DNA from: Micavibrio sp.
GTDB taxonomy: Bacteria > Pseudomonadota > Alphaproteobacteria > Micavibrionales > Micavibrionaceae
NCBI GenBank assembly: GCA_027051315.1
Contig: JALTZE010000072.1
Span: forward strand, 1-20,593
Direction: 5' to 3'
Length of the DNA: 20,593 nucleotides
Numbering within the stretch: the first letter of the stretch is position 1; every line of letters starts with the position of its first letter. A model generated the notes under the pieces. That model saw nothing but the letters and a program-made list of their open reading frames with translations, did not search any database and was not told where the DNA came from. The position numbers and the translations under genes are program-made. Shown piece after piece: positions 1-8,021 of the stretch.

Positions 1-26
1 GGATTATAATCTCTAATTACAAACAT

Positions 27-65
27 AAAAAACGGCCGCATAGATGAAATAAGCGACCGTTTTTT
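27..65 (-). terminator. Rho-independent terminator of ettA
   Basis: A 13-bp inverted repeat (27-39 with 53-65, loop 40-52) lies just beyond the ettA stop codon. The single imperfect pair, 36/56, is a C-A mismatch in plus-strand RNA but a G-U wobble in minus-strand RNA. The minus transcript also ends in a U run, so the hairpin is best read as the ettA terminator. It could work in both directions. Confidence 0.8.
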
Positions 66-81
66 ATTTATAAAAATATTA

Positions 82-1755
82 TTATCTAGCTATTTTTTTA
101 TATTTAATTCTATGTGGTTGGTCAGCATCTGCCCCCAATCTGCGTTTACGGTCTTTTTCATAATCCTCATAATTACCTTCAAACCATACAACTTGTGAAT
201 CTCCTTCAAAAGCAAGAATATGCGTTGCCAAACGGTCAAGAAACCAACGGTCGTGAGAAATAACAACAGCACAGCCAGCAAAAGTTTCAAGTGCATCTTC
301 AAGTGCTGCCAAAGTTTCTGTATCAAGGTCATTTGTCGGTTCATCAAGCAATATAACATTTGAAGTTTCTTTTAGCATTTTTGCAAGATGGACACGATTT
401 CTCTCACCTCCTGAAAGTTGTCCTACTTTTTTTTGCTGGTCTGGTCCTTTGAAATTAAAAGAAGAAACATAAGCCCTGCTTGACATTTCCCTTTTACCTA
501 GTTTGATAACATCGTTACCATCAGAAATTTCTTCCCATACATTTTTATTATCATCTAAGCTATCACGGCTTTGGTCGACATATCCAAGCTTTACTGTATC
601 ACCTATGATAAAATTACCATCATCAGGTTTCTCTTTACCTGTAATCATTTTAAATAATGTGGATTTACCTGCCCCATTTGGTCCAATAATGCCAACAATA
701 CCACCAGGTGGAAGATTAAAAGATAAATTTTCCATCAATAATTTATCGCCAAAGGCTTTTTTTACATTTTCTGCCTTTATAACGACATCACCAAGACGCT
801 CAGGAGTAGGTATTATAATTTGTGCATTACTCACTTCTGCCTTTTGCGACTGGTTAAGGAGTTCTTCATAAGCAGTAATACGAGCCTTGGATTTTGCTTG
901 CCTTGCTTTTGGTGATTGTCTTACCCATTCAAGTTCTCTTTTTAATGTACGTTCACGGGACTCTTCTTCTCTTGCCTCTTGAGCAAGTCTTTTTTGTTTA
1001 TGTTCCAGATAAGTGGAATAATTTCCCTCATAGGGAATACCTTCCCCTCTATCAAGCTCCAATATCCAGCCAGTAACATTATCAAGAAAATATCTATCGT
1101 GAGTAATCATCACAACAGTACCTTTATAATCTCCAAGAAATTTTTGAAGCCATGCAACAGACTCAGCATCAAGATGGTTTGTAGGCTCATCAAGCAACAG
1201 CATATCAGGTTCTTCTAATAATAATCTTGCCAGAGCAACTCTTCTTTTTTCACCCCCTGAAAGATTCTTTACTTCCCAATCACCATCAGGACAACGCAAA
1301 GCGTCCATTGCCATATCTATTTTATTATCAATTTCCCAGCCATCTTTGGCATCAATTTCATCTTGGAGTTCTCCCATCTCGACCATTAATGCGTCCATAT
1401 CAGCATCAGGGTCGGCCATCTGCATGGAAATATCGTTATATCTATCTATTTTGCTTTTTATTTCTTTTAGACCGTCCATTATATTTTCGCGGACATTTTT
1501 GCTCTCATCAAGTTTTGGCTCTTGTTCAAGATAGCCAATCTTTATACCTTCCGCGGCCATAGCTTCGCCGTTATATTCCTTATCAATACCAGCCATTATT
1601 TTTAAAAGCGTGGATTTACCCGCCCCATTTGGTCCTAGAACACCTATTTTTGCTCCTGGTAGGAAACTTAAGGTAATATCTTTTAAAACCTGTTTCCCAC
1701 TTGGATAGGTTTTTGAAACTTTATGCATTGAATATATATATTGGTAGCTTGCCAT
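82..1755 (-). CDS. ettA: Energy-dependent translational throttle protein EttA (ABC-F ATPase)
   Basis: A 557-residue ABC-F protein with two ATP-binding domains and no membrane segments. Domain 1 has Walker A GPNGAGKS at 41-48, the signature LSGGE at 165-169 and Walker B LLLDEPTNHLD at 186-196. Domain 2 repeats these at 358-366 (GPNGAGKST), 447-451 and about 469-478 (LLDEPTNDLD). The inserted arm region (about residues 90-145) and the charged interdomain linker (about 250-320) match EttA, and the length is close to the 555 residues of the E. coli protein. The family binds the ribosomal E site and gates entry into elongation according to the ATP/ADP ratio. The ATG start is preceded only by a weak GAGA-type ribosome binding site. 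It is probably its own transcription unit; 92 nt separate it from the end of the pilin array on the same strand, and no clear terminator was seen in that gap. Confidence 0.96.
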   Translation of the reverse strand: MASYQYIYSMHKVSKTYPSGKQVLKDITLSFLPGAKIGVLGPNGAGKSTLLKIMAGIDKEYNGEAMAAEGIKIGYLEQEPKLDESKNVRENIMDGLKEIKSKIDRYNDISMQMADPDADMDALMVEMGELQDEIDAKDGWEIDNKIDMAMDALRCPDGDWEVKNLSGGEKRRVALARLLLEEPDMLLLDEPTNHLDAESVAWLQKFLGDYKGTVVMITHDRYFLDNVTGWILELDRGEGIPYEGNYSTYLEHKQKRLAQEAREEESRERTLKRELEWVRQSPKARQAKSKARITAYEELLNQSQKAEVSNAQIIIPTPERLGDVVIKAENVKKAFGDKLLMENLSFNLPPGGIVGIIGPNGAGKSTLFKMITGKEKPDDGNFIIGDTVKLGYVDQSRDSLDDNKNVWEEISDGNDVIKLGKREMSSRAYVSSFNFKGPDQQKKVGQLSGGERNRVHLAKMLKETSNVILLDEPTNDLDTETLAALEDALETFAGCAVVISHDRWFLDRLATHILAFEGDSQVVWFEGNYEDYEKDRKRRLGADADQPHRIKYKKIAR

Positions 1756-1847
1756 TATTATTTATCTCATTATTAAATTAGCTATAAGTACGATGAAACG
1801 GCTAAAAGCTATAGCATTGCTAGAAGCAAATGACAAGATGTATAAAT

Positions 1848-3092
1848 TTATGGATATATATTGCAATTACCCGATGAATCGCAACAGCGTATATTTCCTA
1901 AATTTGAGAATCCATTTAGAAATTCTCCTGCTGGGCAGGTTGTAACAGGCACAACATCAAAAACACTTTGACAAACAACAGCATTATTTTCAACACCAAT
2001 AGCGGCCTCTCCATTAGGACATGTAGAGCCTGAACCACCTATAGCTTCAGGAAGTAGACAATCTTCTCCCGCAATATCACAATATCTATCCGAAACTATT
2101 GCATTTTCTGCATTTACATCACCAGTTACATGAAGTTTAACATTAGGTGTATTAGTTCCAACTCCAACATTTCCTATATTTGTATTATAAAGATAACTCT
2201 CACCAGGTGGGCTAAGAAATGACCTTAACCACAAAGATTGACTTTTGTTCGTAGTAAAAAATAATATATCATCATAATAATCATCACTATTTGCTCTTGA
2301 TTGTAATCCTTTTATAAATATAGCGTCATTTCTATCACAATTTTCCTTATCTTTTTCAATACCAGCAACATTAGGACCAGGTGGAGGAATAGGAGCAGGA
2401 CCAGGGTCTGGCCACATAGCAGAAGGAATTGTACATTCAGTATTAAATACTCCCTCTCTGGAATATCCGCCTGTTTGATTTTCTCCATGTGATATAATAA
2501 CCAAATGAGCAGAACCAACAGGTTCTACAACACTAACCCCAAATTCATCTTCAACCCTTATTGCTCCAAGCTCACTACTAACAGGGTCAACAATTGTTGC
2601 TGTGCTATCGGTCATATTCTCTGATACTGCATATGAAAGCCTCATATTATAACCATCAATAGCATTAACCATAGAAAACTTAACATCTTTTATTACTGAC
2701 ATAATAGTATTTACAGGAACCATACCCATCATAACTGGGTCATTAACTGTATCACCATCAGCATCACGGCTAAAAGATTGTGTACATGTTATATTTGCTG
2801 GTGTTCCTACACAATCTGGTGTAATAGCAGCCCTACATTGTTCTATTCCAAAATTAGGGTCGCTTATCGGTAATGTAGGGTCGGCAGGACATGGATAACG
2901 ACCACTAAGACCATAAAATTCAAAAAGTGCATTTTGTGTAATTTCTATATTATCTATAGTTTTTATATAATCAGCACGATATTTATGAGTAGCATATAAT
3001 GAAACAATAGCATACATCATGATAGAAGATATGACCATAACTATGGCTATCTCTATCAATGTAAAGCCCTTACTATTATATATTAATTTCAT
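1848..3092 (-). CDS. Prepilin-like multidomain surface protein, array gene 6 (last)
   Basis: A 414-residue protein of unrecognised specific function. A type IV prepilin leader ends at G9, followed by FTLIE (10-14, with Glu at mature position 5) and a hydrophobic helix to about 33. The pilin-like domain has YPCP (C68) and C86, likely a disulfide pair, then a DxDGD loop at 110-118 that resembles a calcium site, a DGY segment near 146-148, and SAHLVIISHGENQTGGY at 194-210. A proline-rich loop (228-239) interrupts this domain. A tail-fibre-like strand, VGVGTNTP...LHVTGDV, covers 309-326. A two-Cys module (C338, C345) follows, then two CPxG...C modules (358-374, 386-403). Ribosome binding site AGGA lies 5 nt upstream of ATG, and the start is 18 nt after the previous gene. 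Export and prepilin processing are expected; a role in adhesion is inference. Confidence 0.85.
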   Translation of the reverse strand: MKLIYNSKGFTLIEIAIVMVISSIMMYAIVSLYATHKYRADYIKTIDNIEITQNALFEFYGLSGRYPCPADPTLPISDPNFGIEQCRAAITPDCVGTPANITCTQSFSRDADGDTVNDPVMMGMVPVNTIMSVIKDVKFSMVNAIDGYNMRLSYAVSENMTDSTATIVDPVSSELGAIRVEDEFGVSVVEPVGSAHLVIISHGENQTGGYSREGVFNTECTIPSAMWPDPGPAPIPPPGPNVAGIEKDKENCDRNDAIFIKGLQSRANSDDYYDDILFFTTNKSQSLWLRSFLSPPGESYLYNTNIGNVGVGTNTPNVKLHVTGDVNAENAIVSDRYCDIAGEDCLLPEAIGGSGSTCPNGEAAIGVENNAVVCQSVFDVVPVTTCPAGEFLNGFSNLGNIRCCDSSGNCNIYP

Positions 3093-3110
3093 TTTTATCC
3101 TATTTTTCTT

Positions 3111-5543
3111 TTATGGCGATTGTAAAACACAACTACAATTATTCCATACATTATAACCTGTACCAGAGGAAATATTACATAAAGCTATTGCTGGTGTAGA
3201 ACAATTACATGCAGAACCAACCGTATCACCTAGCGCAAAATCATTAGGAGTAGGGGTGCCGGCAGGAGCTTCAACAAGACAGGAATAGCACTTATTTTCT
3301 ACAAGTTCCCAATCAGATTCTGGTTCCCATGAATTAGTTTCACAATTCCATTCTTTCTCATATTTTAGTCCAGGTCCACTAGTTGTGGGGTCTGGACAAG
3401 GTTTCCATTCATAATCTACAAGATTTTCGTCACAAACACATGCAGGAATATCATCAACAGGAATAGCAGGACCATATGAACCACCAGGAGGAATGGCACC
3501 ACAAGACCATGTCTGTGTAGTGATAGACTGAACAGCAGTTTCATTATGAGTTGCTCCTTCTGGGTCAGTCCAGCTAAAGCTATTTGTGGTTCCTACTGGA
3601 CATGAAGTCCTATTTATATTGATAGAATTTACAGGGCATGCACATGCACTTGTATCTGTATCAAAAGGAACAGCCGCAACAACAGCACCAGGACAGCTTA
3701 CATTATAAGAAAATACAACATTTCCTGTAACCGCAGAAGCAGGTAAACCATAATAACTAGCACAGCTTTGCGTAGTAGTAGTTATTCCAGGTACACATTC
3801 ACAAGAGCTTGTATCAGTATATATAGTTGTCCAGTTATGAGCAGTTTGTGGACAATTATGTTTTTGTATGGTGATTCTATTACCTGCAAATCCACTAGGA
3901 CAGGCATTTGTTACCATTCTGTAATCTTCTCGACACCAACAATCATGATTTGGTTGGTTATTATTTGGGTCTGCTCCTATACTATACGGAACAACAATTT
4001 CAGCAGGCCATGGCGATGAATTTGTAACAACATTTGTGGGAAAGGGGTCACTGGAGGTAGTATAACCACTTCTTTCGTGAGCTCTTCTATGGAAGAATTC
4101 TCCAGATACACATTCATATGCATCTCTTATCTGAGCAGTAGCAGCAGTAGAACCGCAAGATTCCATAACTCTTGCTTCTGCGTTAATGCTATCTATTATC
4201 CCATTAACATTGTTGAGAAATGTTGCAAGATTAGAATCATAAACTGCTGCAATCTGTGTTGCAAAATATGCTGCATCATAATTTGTAGCTATTCTATAAC
4301 ATTCACCTGAATAGGCAAGTTCATATCCTCCGCTATATGTAGCATTAAGAGTAGATGTCGTGCCACAACTATTAGTTACTGTAGTAGAGAAACACCCAGG
4401 AGGAGGAGAAACATCACATTTAATACTTCCATCAGCATTTATCCCAGATATAAAATTACCTTCTGGGCATGATACATATACTTCAGCAACACAAACAGGA
4501 GCACCATTTTGTATACCTGTCATAAATTCTCCTGCTGGACACGACATTCCTTCTCCACTTGCAATTTGTCCAGCTATAAGCCTTGAAGGAAAACAATCTG
4601 CTGCTGTACCAGTACCATCATATTCACATATTTGGGATGAAGTAACTAATCCTCCATCTGCTTCTAAAATTCCTTCATCAGGGTTTGCACCAAAAATTTC
4701 TACTTCTTCTGCAGATGTAAGATTAGTACTTGCATCTGCTCCAATTGCAATCATACTTCCTGTTCTTAAATGTATATTTTGCTGGTTCGTACTAGCTCTT
4801 TGCCACTCTTGTGGTTCAATAGAGCTAAAATATCTTAATTTATCATCAAAATTATTATTTTTTAGTGCCGCCCTATATGTAGCATCGGCATCACAATTTT
4901 CTCCTTCTGGGTCTGCAGCTGCAGGGCATCCTCCTGTTTGTGTTCCTGCTCTGTTATATCCACCTGTTTGATTTTCTCCATGACTTACAATAACAAAATG
5001 TGCAGCCCCTGCTGGCTCAACCACATTATCACCATTTTCATCAATTATAGATATACCCCCTTGCGCCCGATTATATGTCGAACTATCTGTAAGTACCTGA
5101 GTAACAGCATATGTTAATCTTTGTCCATATCCATCATATATATCATCTTCTTGGATATTCATTGAACGAAATGGTATTGTTCCCCTAAGCACATAATGAG
5201 GAGAAGGAAGAGTTCCAACCGTTCTTGAACTAATATCTGTACAAACTCCATTTGTACAAGTACCAACAGCAGAAATAGTACAATCTTCTCTACCATAATC
5301 GGCATCTCCTGCTACTGCATCATATGGTGCAGGGCATGGATACCTACCATATACAGATCTAAAACCTCCTAAGGCATTTAATGTTTTTGTTATTGCCCTA
5401 TCAGTTTGTTCTATTGCTTGCTCTTTCTTATATTGGTTATAATAATAAATTGCAACAACAGCTATTATACCTAGAACCACCATTGATATGGCTATTTCTA
5501 TCAAAGTAAAACCTTTTTGATTTTTATTTACGGTACTGTACAT
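3111..5543 (-). CDS. Prepilin-like protein with long Cys-rich repeat region, array gene 5
   Basis: An 810-residue secreted protein, specific function not recognised. The leader ends at G11, followed by FTLIE (12-16) and a helix to about 34. The pilin-like domain has YPCP (C70), C88, GTIPF (121-125), DGYG (137-140) and AAHFVIVSHGENQTGGY (180-196). The fibre-like strand is degenerate here (IAIGADAS, 265-272). The two-Cys module is at C306 and C317, and two CPxG...C modules are at 335-351 and 359-376. A unique stretch (about 377-530) contains a predicted helical segment near 420-460. The C-terminus (535-805) is a run of CxC-type Cys-rich repeats with CxC at 535, 581, 634, 702, 779 and 803. The start overlaps the upstream gene by 16 nt, with GGGAG 8 nt before ATG, which suggests translational coupling. 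Long disulfide-rich stalks or binding heads on a pilin anchor are the likely arrangement. Confidence 0.85.
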   Translation of the reverse strand: MYSTVNKNQKGFTLIEIAISMVVLGIIAVVAIYYYNQYKKEQAIEQTDRAITKTLNALGGFRSVYGRYPCPAPYDAVAGDADYGREDCTISAVGTCTNGVCTDISSRTVGTLPSPHYVLRGTIPFRSMNIQEDDIYDGYGQRLTYAVTQVLTDSSTYNRAQGGISIIDENGDNVVEPAGAAHFVIVSHGENQTGGYNRAGTQTGGCPAAADPEGENCDADATYRAALKNNNFDDKLRYFSSIEPQEWQRASTNQQNIHLRTGSMIAIGADASTNLTSAEEVEIFGANPDEGILEADGGLVTSSQICEYDGTGTAADCFPSRLIAGQIASGEGMSCPAGEFMTGIQNGAPVCVAEVYVSCPEGNFISGINADGSIKCDVSPPPGCFSTTVTNSCGTTSTLNATYSGGYELAYSGECYRIATNYDAAYFATQIAAVYDSNLATFLNNVNGIIDSINAEARVMESCGSTAATAQIRDAYECVSGEFFHRRAHERSGYTTSSDPFPTNVVTNSSPWPAEIVVPYSIGADPNNNQPNHDCWCREDYRMVTNACPSGFAGNRITIQKHNCPQTAHNWTTIYTDTSSCECVPGITTTTQSCASYYGLPASAVTGNVVFSYNVSCPGAVVAAVPFDTDTSACACPVNSININRTSCPVGTTNSFSWTDPEGATHNETAVQSITTQTWSCGAIPPGGSYGPAIPVDDIPACVCDENLVDYEWKPCPDPTTSGPGLKYEKEWNCETNSWEPESDWELVENKCYSCLVEAPAGTPTPNDFALGDTVGSACNCSTPAIALCNISSGTGYNVWNNCSCVLQSP

Positions 5544-6748
5544 ATAGGGTCTCCCGAAGCATTAAATCCTGTTACCAGCATACCAGTTGCATAACAATCA
5601 GCTGGATTATATATATTCATATCAAGTTGAAGCCTCTTGCCATCTACATCTATAAGCGTTCCACCAGCATCAACCGATGAAGCACAACCAACCTTACTAT
5701 TTGCAACTTCCATCATTGGTTGTTCTCCAAACATTATATCTGTATTGTCGCATCGCATTTCTGGTCTTGTACCTGTTATTAATTCTGGTTCAAAGCAATT
5801 ATTATTATTCTCATCACAAATATTGCTTGACATAATATTATTATCTACTCTTATATCACCCACCACATGTATTGATACTTGAGGATTTGTTGTTCCAATC
5901 CCTATTCTAGTAGCCAGAGTAATGATATCCGCATTATTAGTTAAGCTTGGAAACCATGTTGATATTGGTACTTGTGCTTGTTCTTCTGTTATATCATCAT
6001 AAAAACCAGCTCCTGCCACTTCGGAACGTGCATTCGGTATTGAAAGATTATTTGGATTAACTTCTAAAATAAACACACTATCAAAATCACAATTTTCGTT
6101 ATCAAATCCTTGAGCCATAGTTCCACATGGGGCAATAGGGATACCGTCTTTTCCATATCCTCCTCTTCCAGTTTCTCCTGTTGAGAATAATACAAAATCA
6201 GTTAAATTATCAACCACGGTTGGAACACGGTTAATATCAAGTGCCTGCGATGTTATAACACCATTATTATCAGAAAATCTGCTTGGGTCTGTTTTTACTT
6301 CTGTTACCACATAGATAATTTTATTATCCCAGCCATCAAGACTATCTTCTATATTTAGCTGTAAGGCAGCAAAAGGAACAGCACCAACAACAGCAGCAAT
6401 ATTAGGGTCAGCAGTTGTTCTACATATTCCATTAGTAGTAAACCATGTTGCAGAACTACATTGCGGAATAGCAGCAGCATTCACCCAGCTTTCTTCCTTA
6501 CCATAATTTGGATTTATTTCATTAAATGATAAATTTGCAGGTCTTGGATAAGCTCCCGTTAATCTATAATATTGATTTATCGCAGTTTCTATTTTTGCTA
6601 GATTCCCACTAGTATATCTTTGTCTTCTATCAGCATTTTCGGCTTGTGCCATTGCTAATATTCCAGCTATTATCAGCCCAGCAACAACCATTCCTATTGC
6701 TGTTTCAATAAGAGAGAATCCCTTGCTGCAGTAGATTCTACTACTCAT
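5528..6748 (-). CDS. Prepilin-like multidomain surface protein, array gene 4
   Basis: A 406-residue member of the array. The leader ends at G10, followed by FSLIE (11-15) and a helix to about 34. The pilin-like domain is the most diverged. The usual YPCP reads YPRP (R69), and the partner cysteine of the GxExC motif is Ser87, so both halves of the conserved pair are gone. GAVPF (122-126), a DGW segment and a loop FSTGETGRGGY (188-198) keep the shared layout. The fibre-like strand is clear: IGIGTTNP...IHVVGDI at 282-299. The two-Cys module is at C311 and C318, and the C-terminal CPxG modules are degenerate, the last one running from C385 to C403. Ribosome binding site AGGAG lies 7 nt upstream of ATG; the start is 30 nt after the previous gene. 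Processing by a prepilin peptidase is expected; function is unknown. Confidence 0.84.
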   Translation of the reverse strand: MSSRIYCSKGFSLIETAIGMVVAGLIIAGILAMAQAENADRRQRYTSGNLAKIETAINQYYRLTGAYPRPANLSFNEINPNYGKEESWVNAAAIPQCSSATWFTTNGICRTTADPNIAAVVGAVPFAALQLNIEDSLDGWDNKIIYVVTEVKTDPSRFSDNNGVITSQALDINRVPTVVDNLTDFVLFSTGETGRGGYGKDGIPIAPCGTMAQGFDNENCDFDSVFILEVNPNNLSIPNARSEVAGAGFYDDITEEQAQVPISTWFPSLTNNADIITLATRIGIGTTNPQVSIHVVGDIRVDNNIMSSNICDENNNNCFEPELITGTRPEMRCDNTDIMFGEQPMMEVANSKVGCASSVDAGGTLIDVDGKRLQLDMNIYNPADCYATGMLVTGFNASGDPICTVP

Positions 6749-6778
6749 TACTTGCTCCTGAACAGATACATATTTTTC

Positions 6779-7999
6779 CTATTCTTTATAAGGGTCAACA
6801 CATATCAATCCTTTTGTATTTGAAATACCTTGCAAAAACAATCCCTCATCACAATTGGTTTTTTCAATATTAAATTCTACAAGTTTACACATAACCTTCC
6901 CTTCAGAAATTCCATACATAGCCTGACCAGATGGACATTTCATACTTGCAACTTCTCCTCCTATAAGCTCGGCATCAATACAGTATCCTGAACTATCACA
7001 AATTTCTGTTGTTCTTACTTTTTCTGCTTTTAAACCTGAGGTCGGTAAGGGGTCACCATTTTCATCAAATCTTTGTGAGCCATCTATATGTAATTTAGCA
7101 GAAGGATTTCTAATACCAACGCCAACTGAACCATCATTACTATTCGTAATTTTATCAGTAGATACTTGGTCCCATAATGTAATATCTTGGGTTATATAAA
7201 AATTTGCAAAATCATCATTAGGTTGCCTACTATTGTCTTGTCTAATGCCTAGTAAAAATAATCCGTCATCATCGCAATTTTCCCTTTCATTTATATCGGC
7301 AGGTATCATTTCATTAGTATCACCATCGCCATCTGAATCATCAGTATCTTGAATTAATAAAACATTACAATCAGCACTACGATATCTTTTACCATCTAAT
7401 GTATATGCTCCTATGCCATTTTGCCCATGTGAAAGTAAAAGCATATGCGCAGTATTTTCAGGCTCTACTACCGTTCTGTTATTTTCATCCCAGATACCTA
7501 TGGCACCATATTCTGAATTATAAGTAGCTGCATCTGTTAGATTCTTTGTAACAACATATGTTATTTGCCTTCCCCAACCATCAGTTATAGCATCTATACC
7601 AAGCTTACTATACACATTTCTATCAGAAATAGTTTTAAATGGGATAGTTCCTATTAATATACTATCCGCAAATCCGTCCCCATCAGCATCACGAATATTT
7701 CCACTCTTATCTGGAGTAAGATTGGCAACGGCAGGTAAAGTACAATCCTCCACCCCGTAATTTGCATCGCTAGGTGCAAGTGTTGGATTGGCAGGACAAG
7801 GATAACGCCATGACAAAGACCTAAACTCTCTTATTGCATTTCTAGCATAATCAATATGGTCTTTTGTTTCGGTCTTACTAACTTCATAAGAATAGTTTTT
7901 ATAACCAAATCCTATTCCCATTACTATCAGGGCAAATATAAACGAAACAAGACACATTTCTACTAAGGTAAAACCTTTACAGTTTTTTTTACAATTCAT
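6779..7999 (-). CDS. Prepilin-like multidomain surface protein, array gene 3
   Basis: A 406-residue array member. The leader ends at G9, followed by FTLVE (10-14) and an aromatic-rich helix to about 33. The pilin-like domain carries YPCP (C68), C86, a DADGDGFAD loop at 104-112 and a second acidic DSDGDGD loop at 221-227. Both resemble calcium-binding loops of the thrombospondin type 3/dockerin kind. GTIPF, DGWG and HMLLLSHGQNGIGAY (185-199) follow the common layout. The fibre-like strand is VGVGIRNP...LHIDGS (292-308), so the usual GIGT is altered to GVGI. The two-Cys module is at C334 and C340, and the CPxG...C modules are at 355-371 and 383-400. Ribosome binding site GAGGA lies 9 nt before ATG and the start is 22 nt after the previous gene. 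Secreted and probably pilin-processed; function inferred only. Confidence 0.85.
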   Translation of the reverse strand: MNCKKNCKGFTLVEMCLVSFIFALIVMGIGFGYKNYSYEVSKTETKDHIDYARNAIREFRSLSWRYPCPANPTLAPSDANYGVEDCTLPAVANLTPDKSGNIRDADGDGFADSILIGTIPFKTISDRNVYSKLGIDAITDGWGRQITYVVTKNLTDAATYNSEYGAIGIWDENNRTVVEPENTAHMLLLSHGQNGIGAYTLDGKRYRSADCNVLLIQDTDDSDGDGDTNEMIPADINERENCDDDGLFLLGIRQDNSRQPNDDFANFYITQDITLWDQVSTDKITNSNDGSVGVGIRNPSAKLHIDGSQRFDENGDPLPTSGLKAEKVRTTEICDSSGYCIDAELIGGEVASMKCPSGQAMYGISEGKVMCKLVEFNIEKTNCDEGLFLQGISNTKGLICVDPYKE

Positions 8000-8021
8000 A
8001 ATAATATGTCCTCGTCATTTA

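Noticed and set aside
1780-1824. Terminator after the pilin array
   Set aside because: Only a weak 6-bp dyad (GCTATA/TATAGC) without a U run was seen, so transcription may continue towards ettA or stop by another mechanism.
4360-4971. 203-residue open frame on the plus strand
   Set aside because: It lies wholly antisense to array gene 5, has no ribosome binding site or recognisable domain, and its composition is that of a complement of coding sequence.
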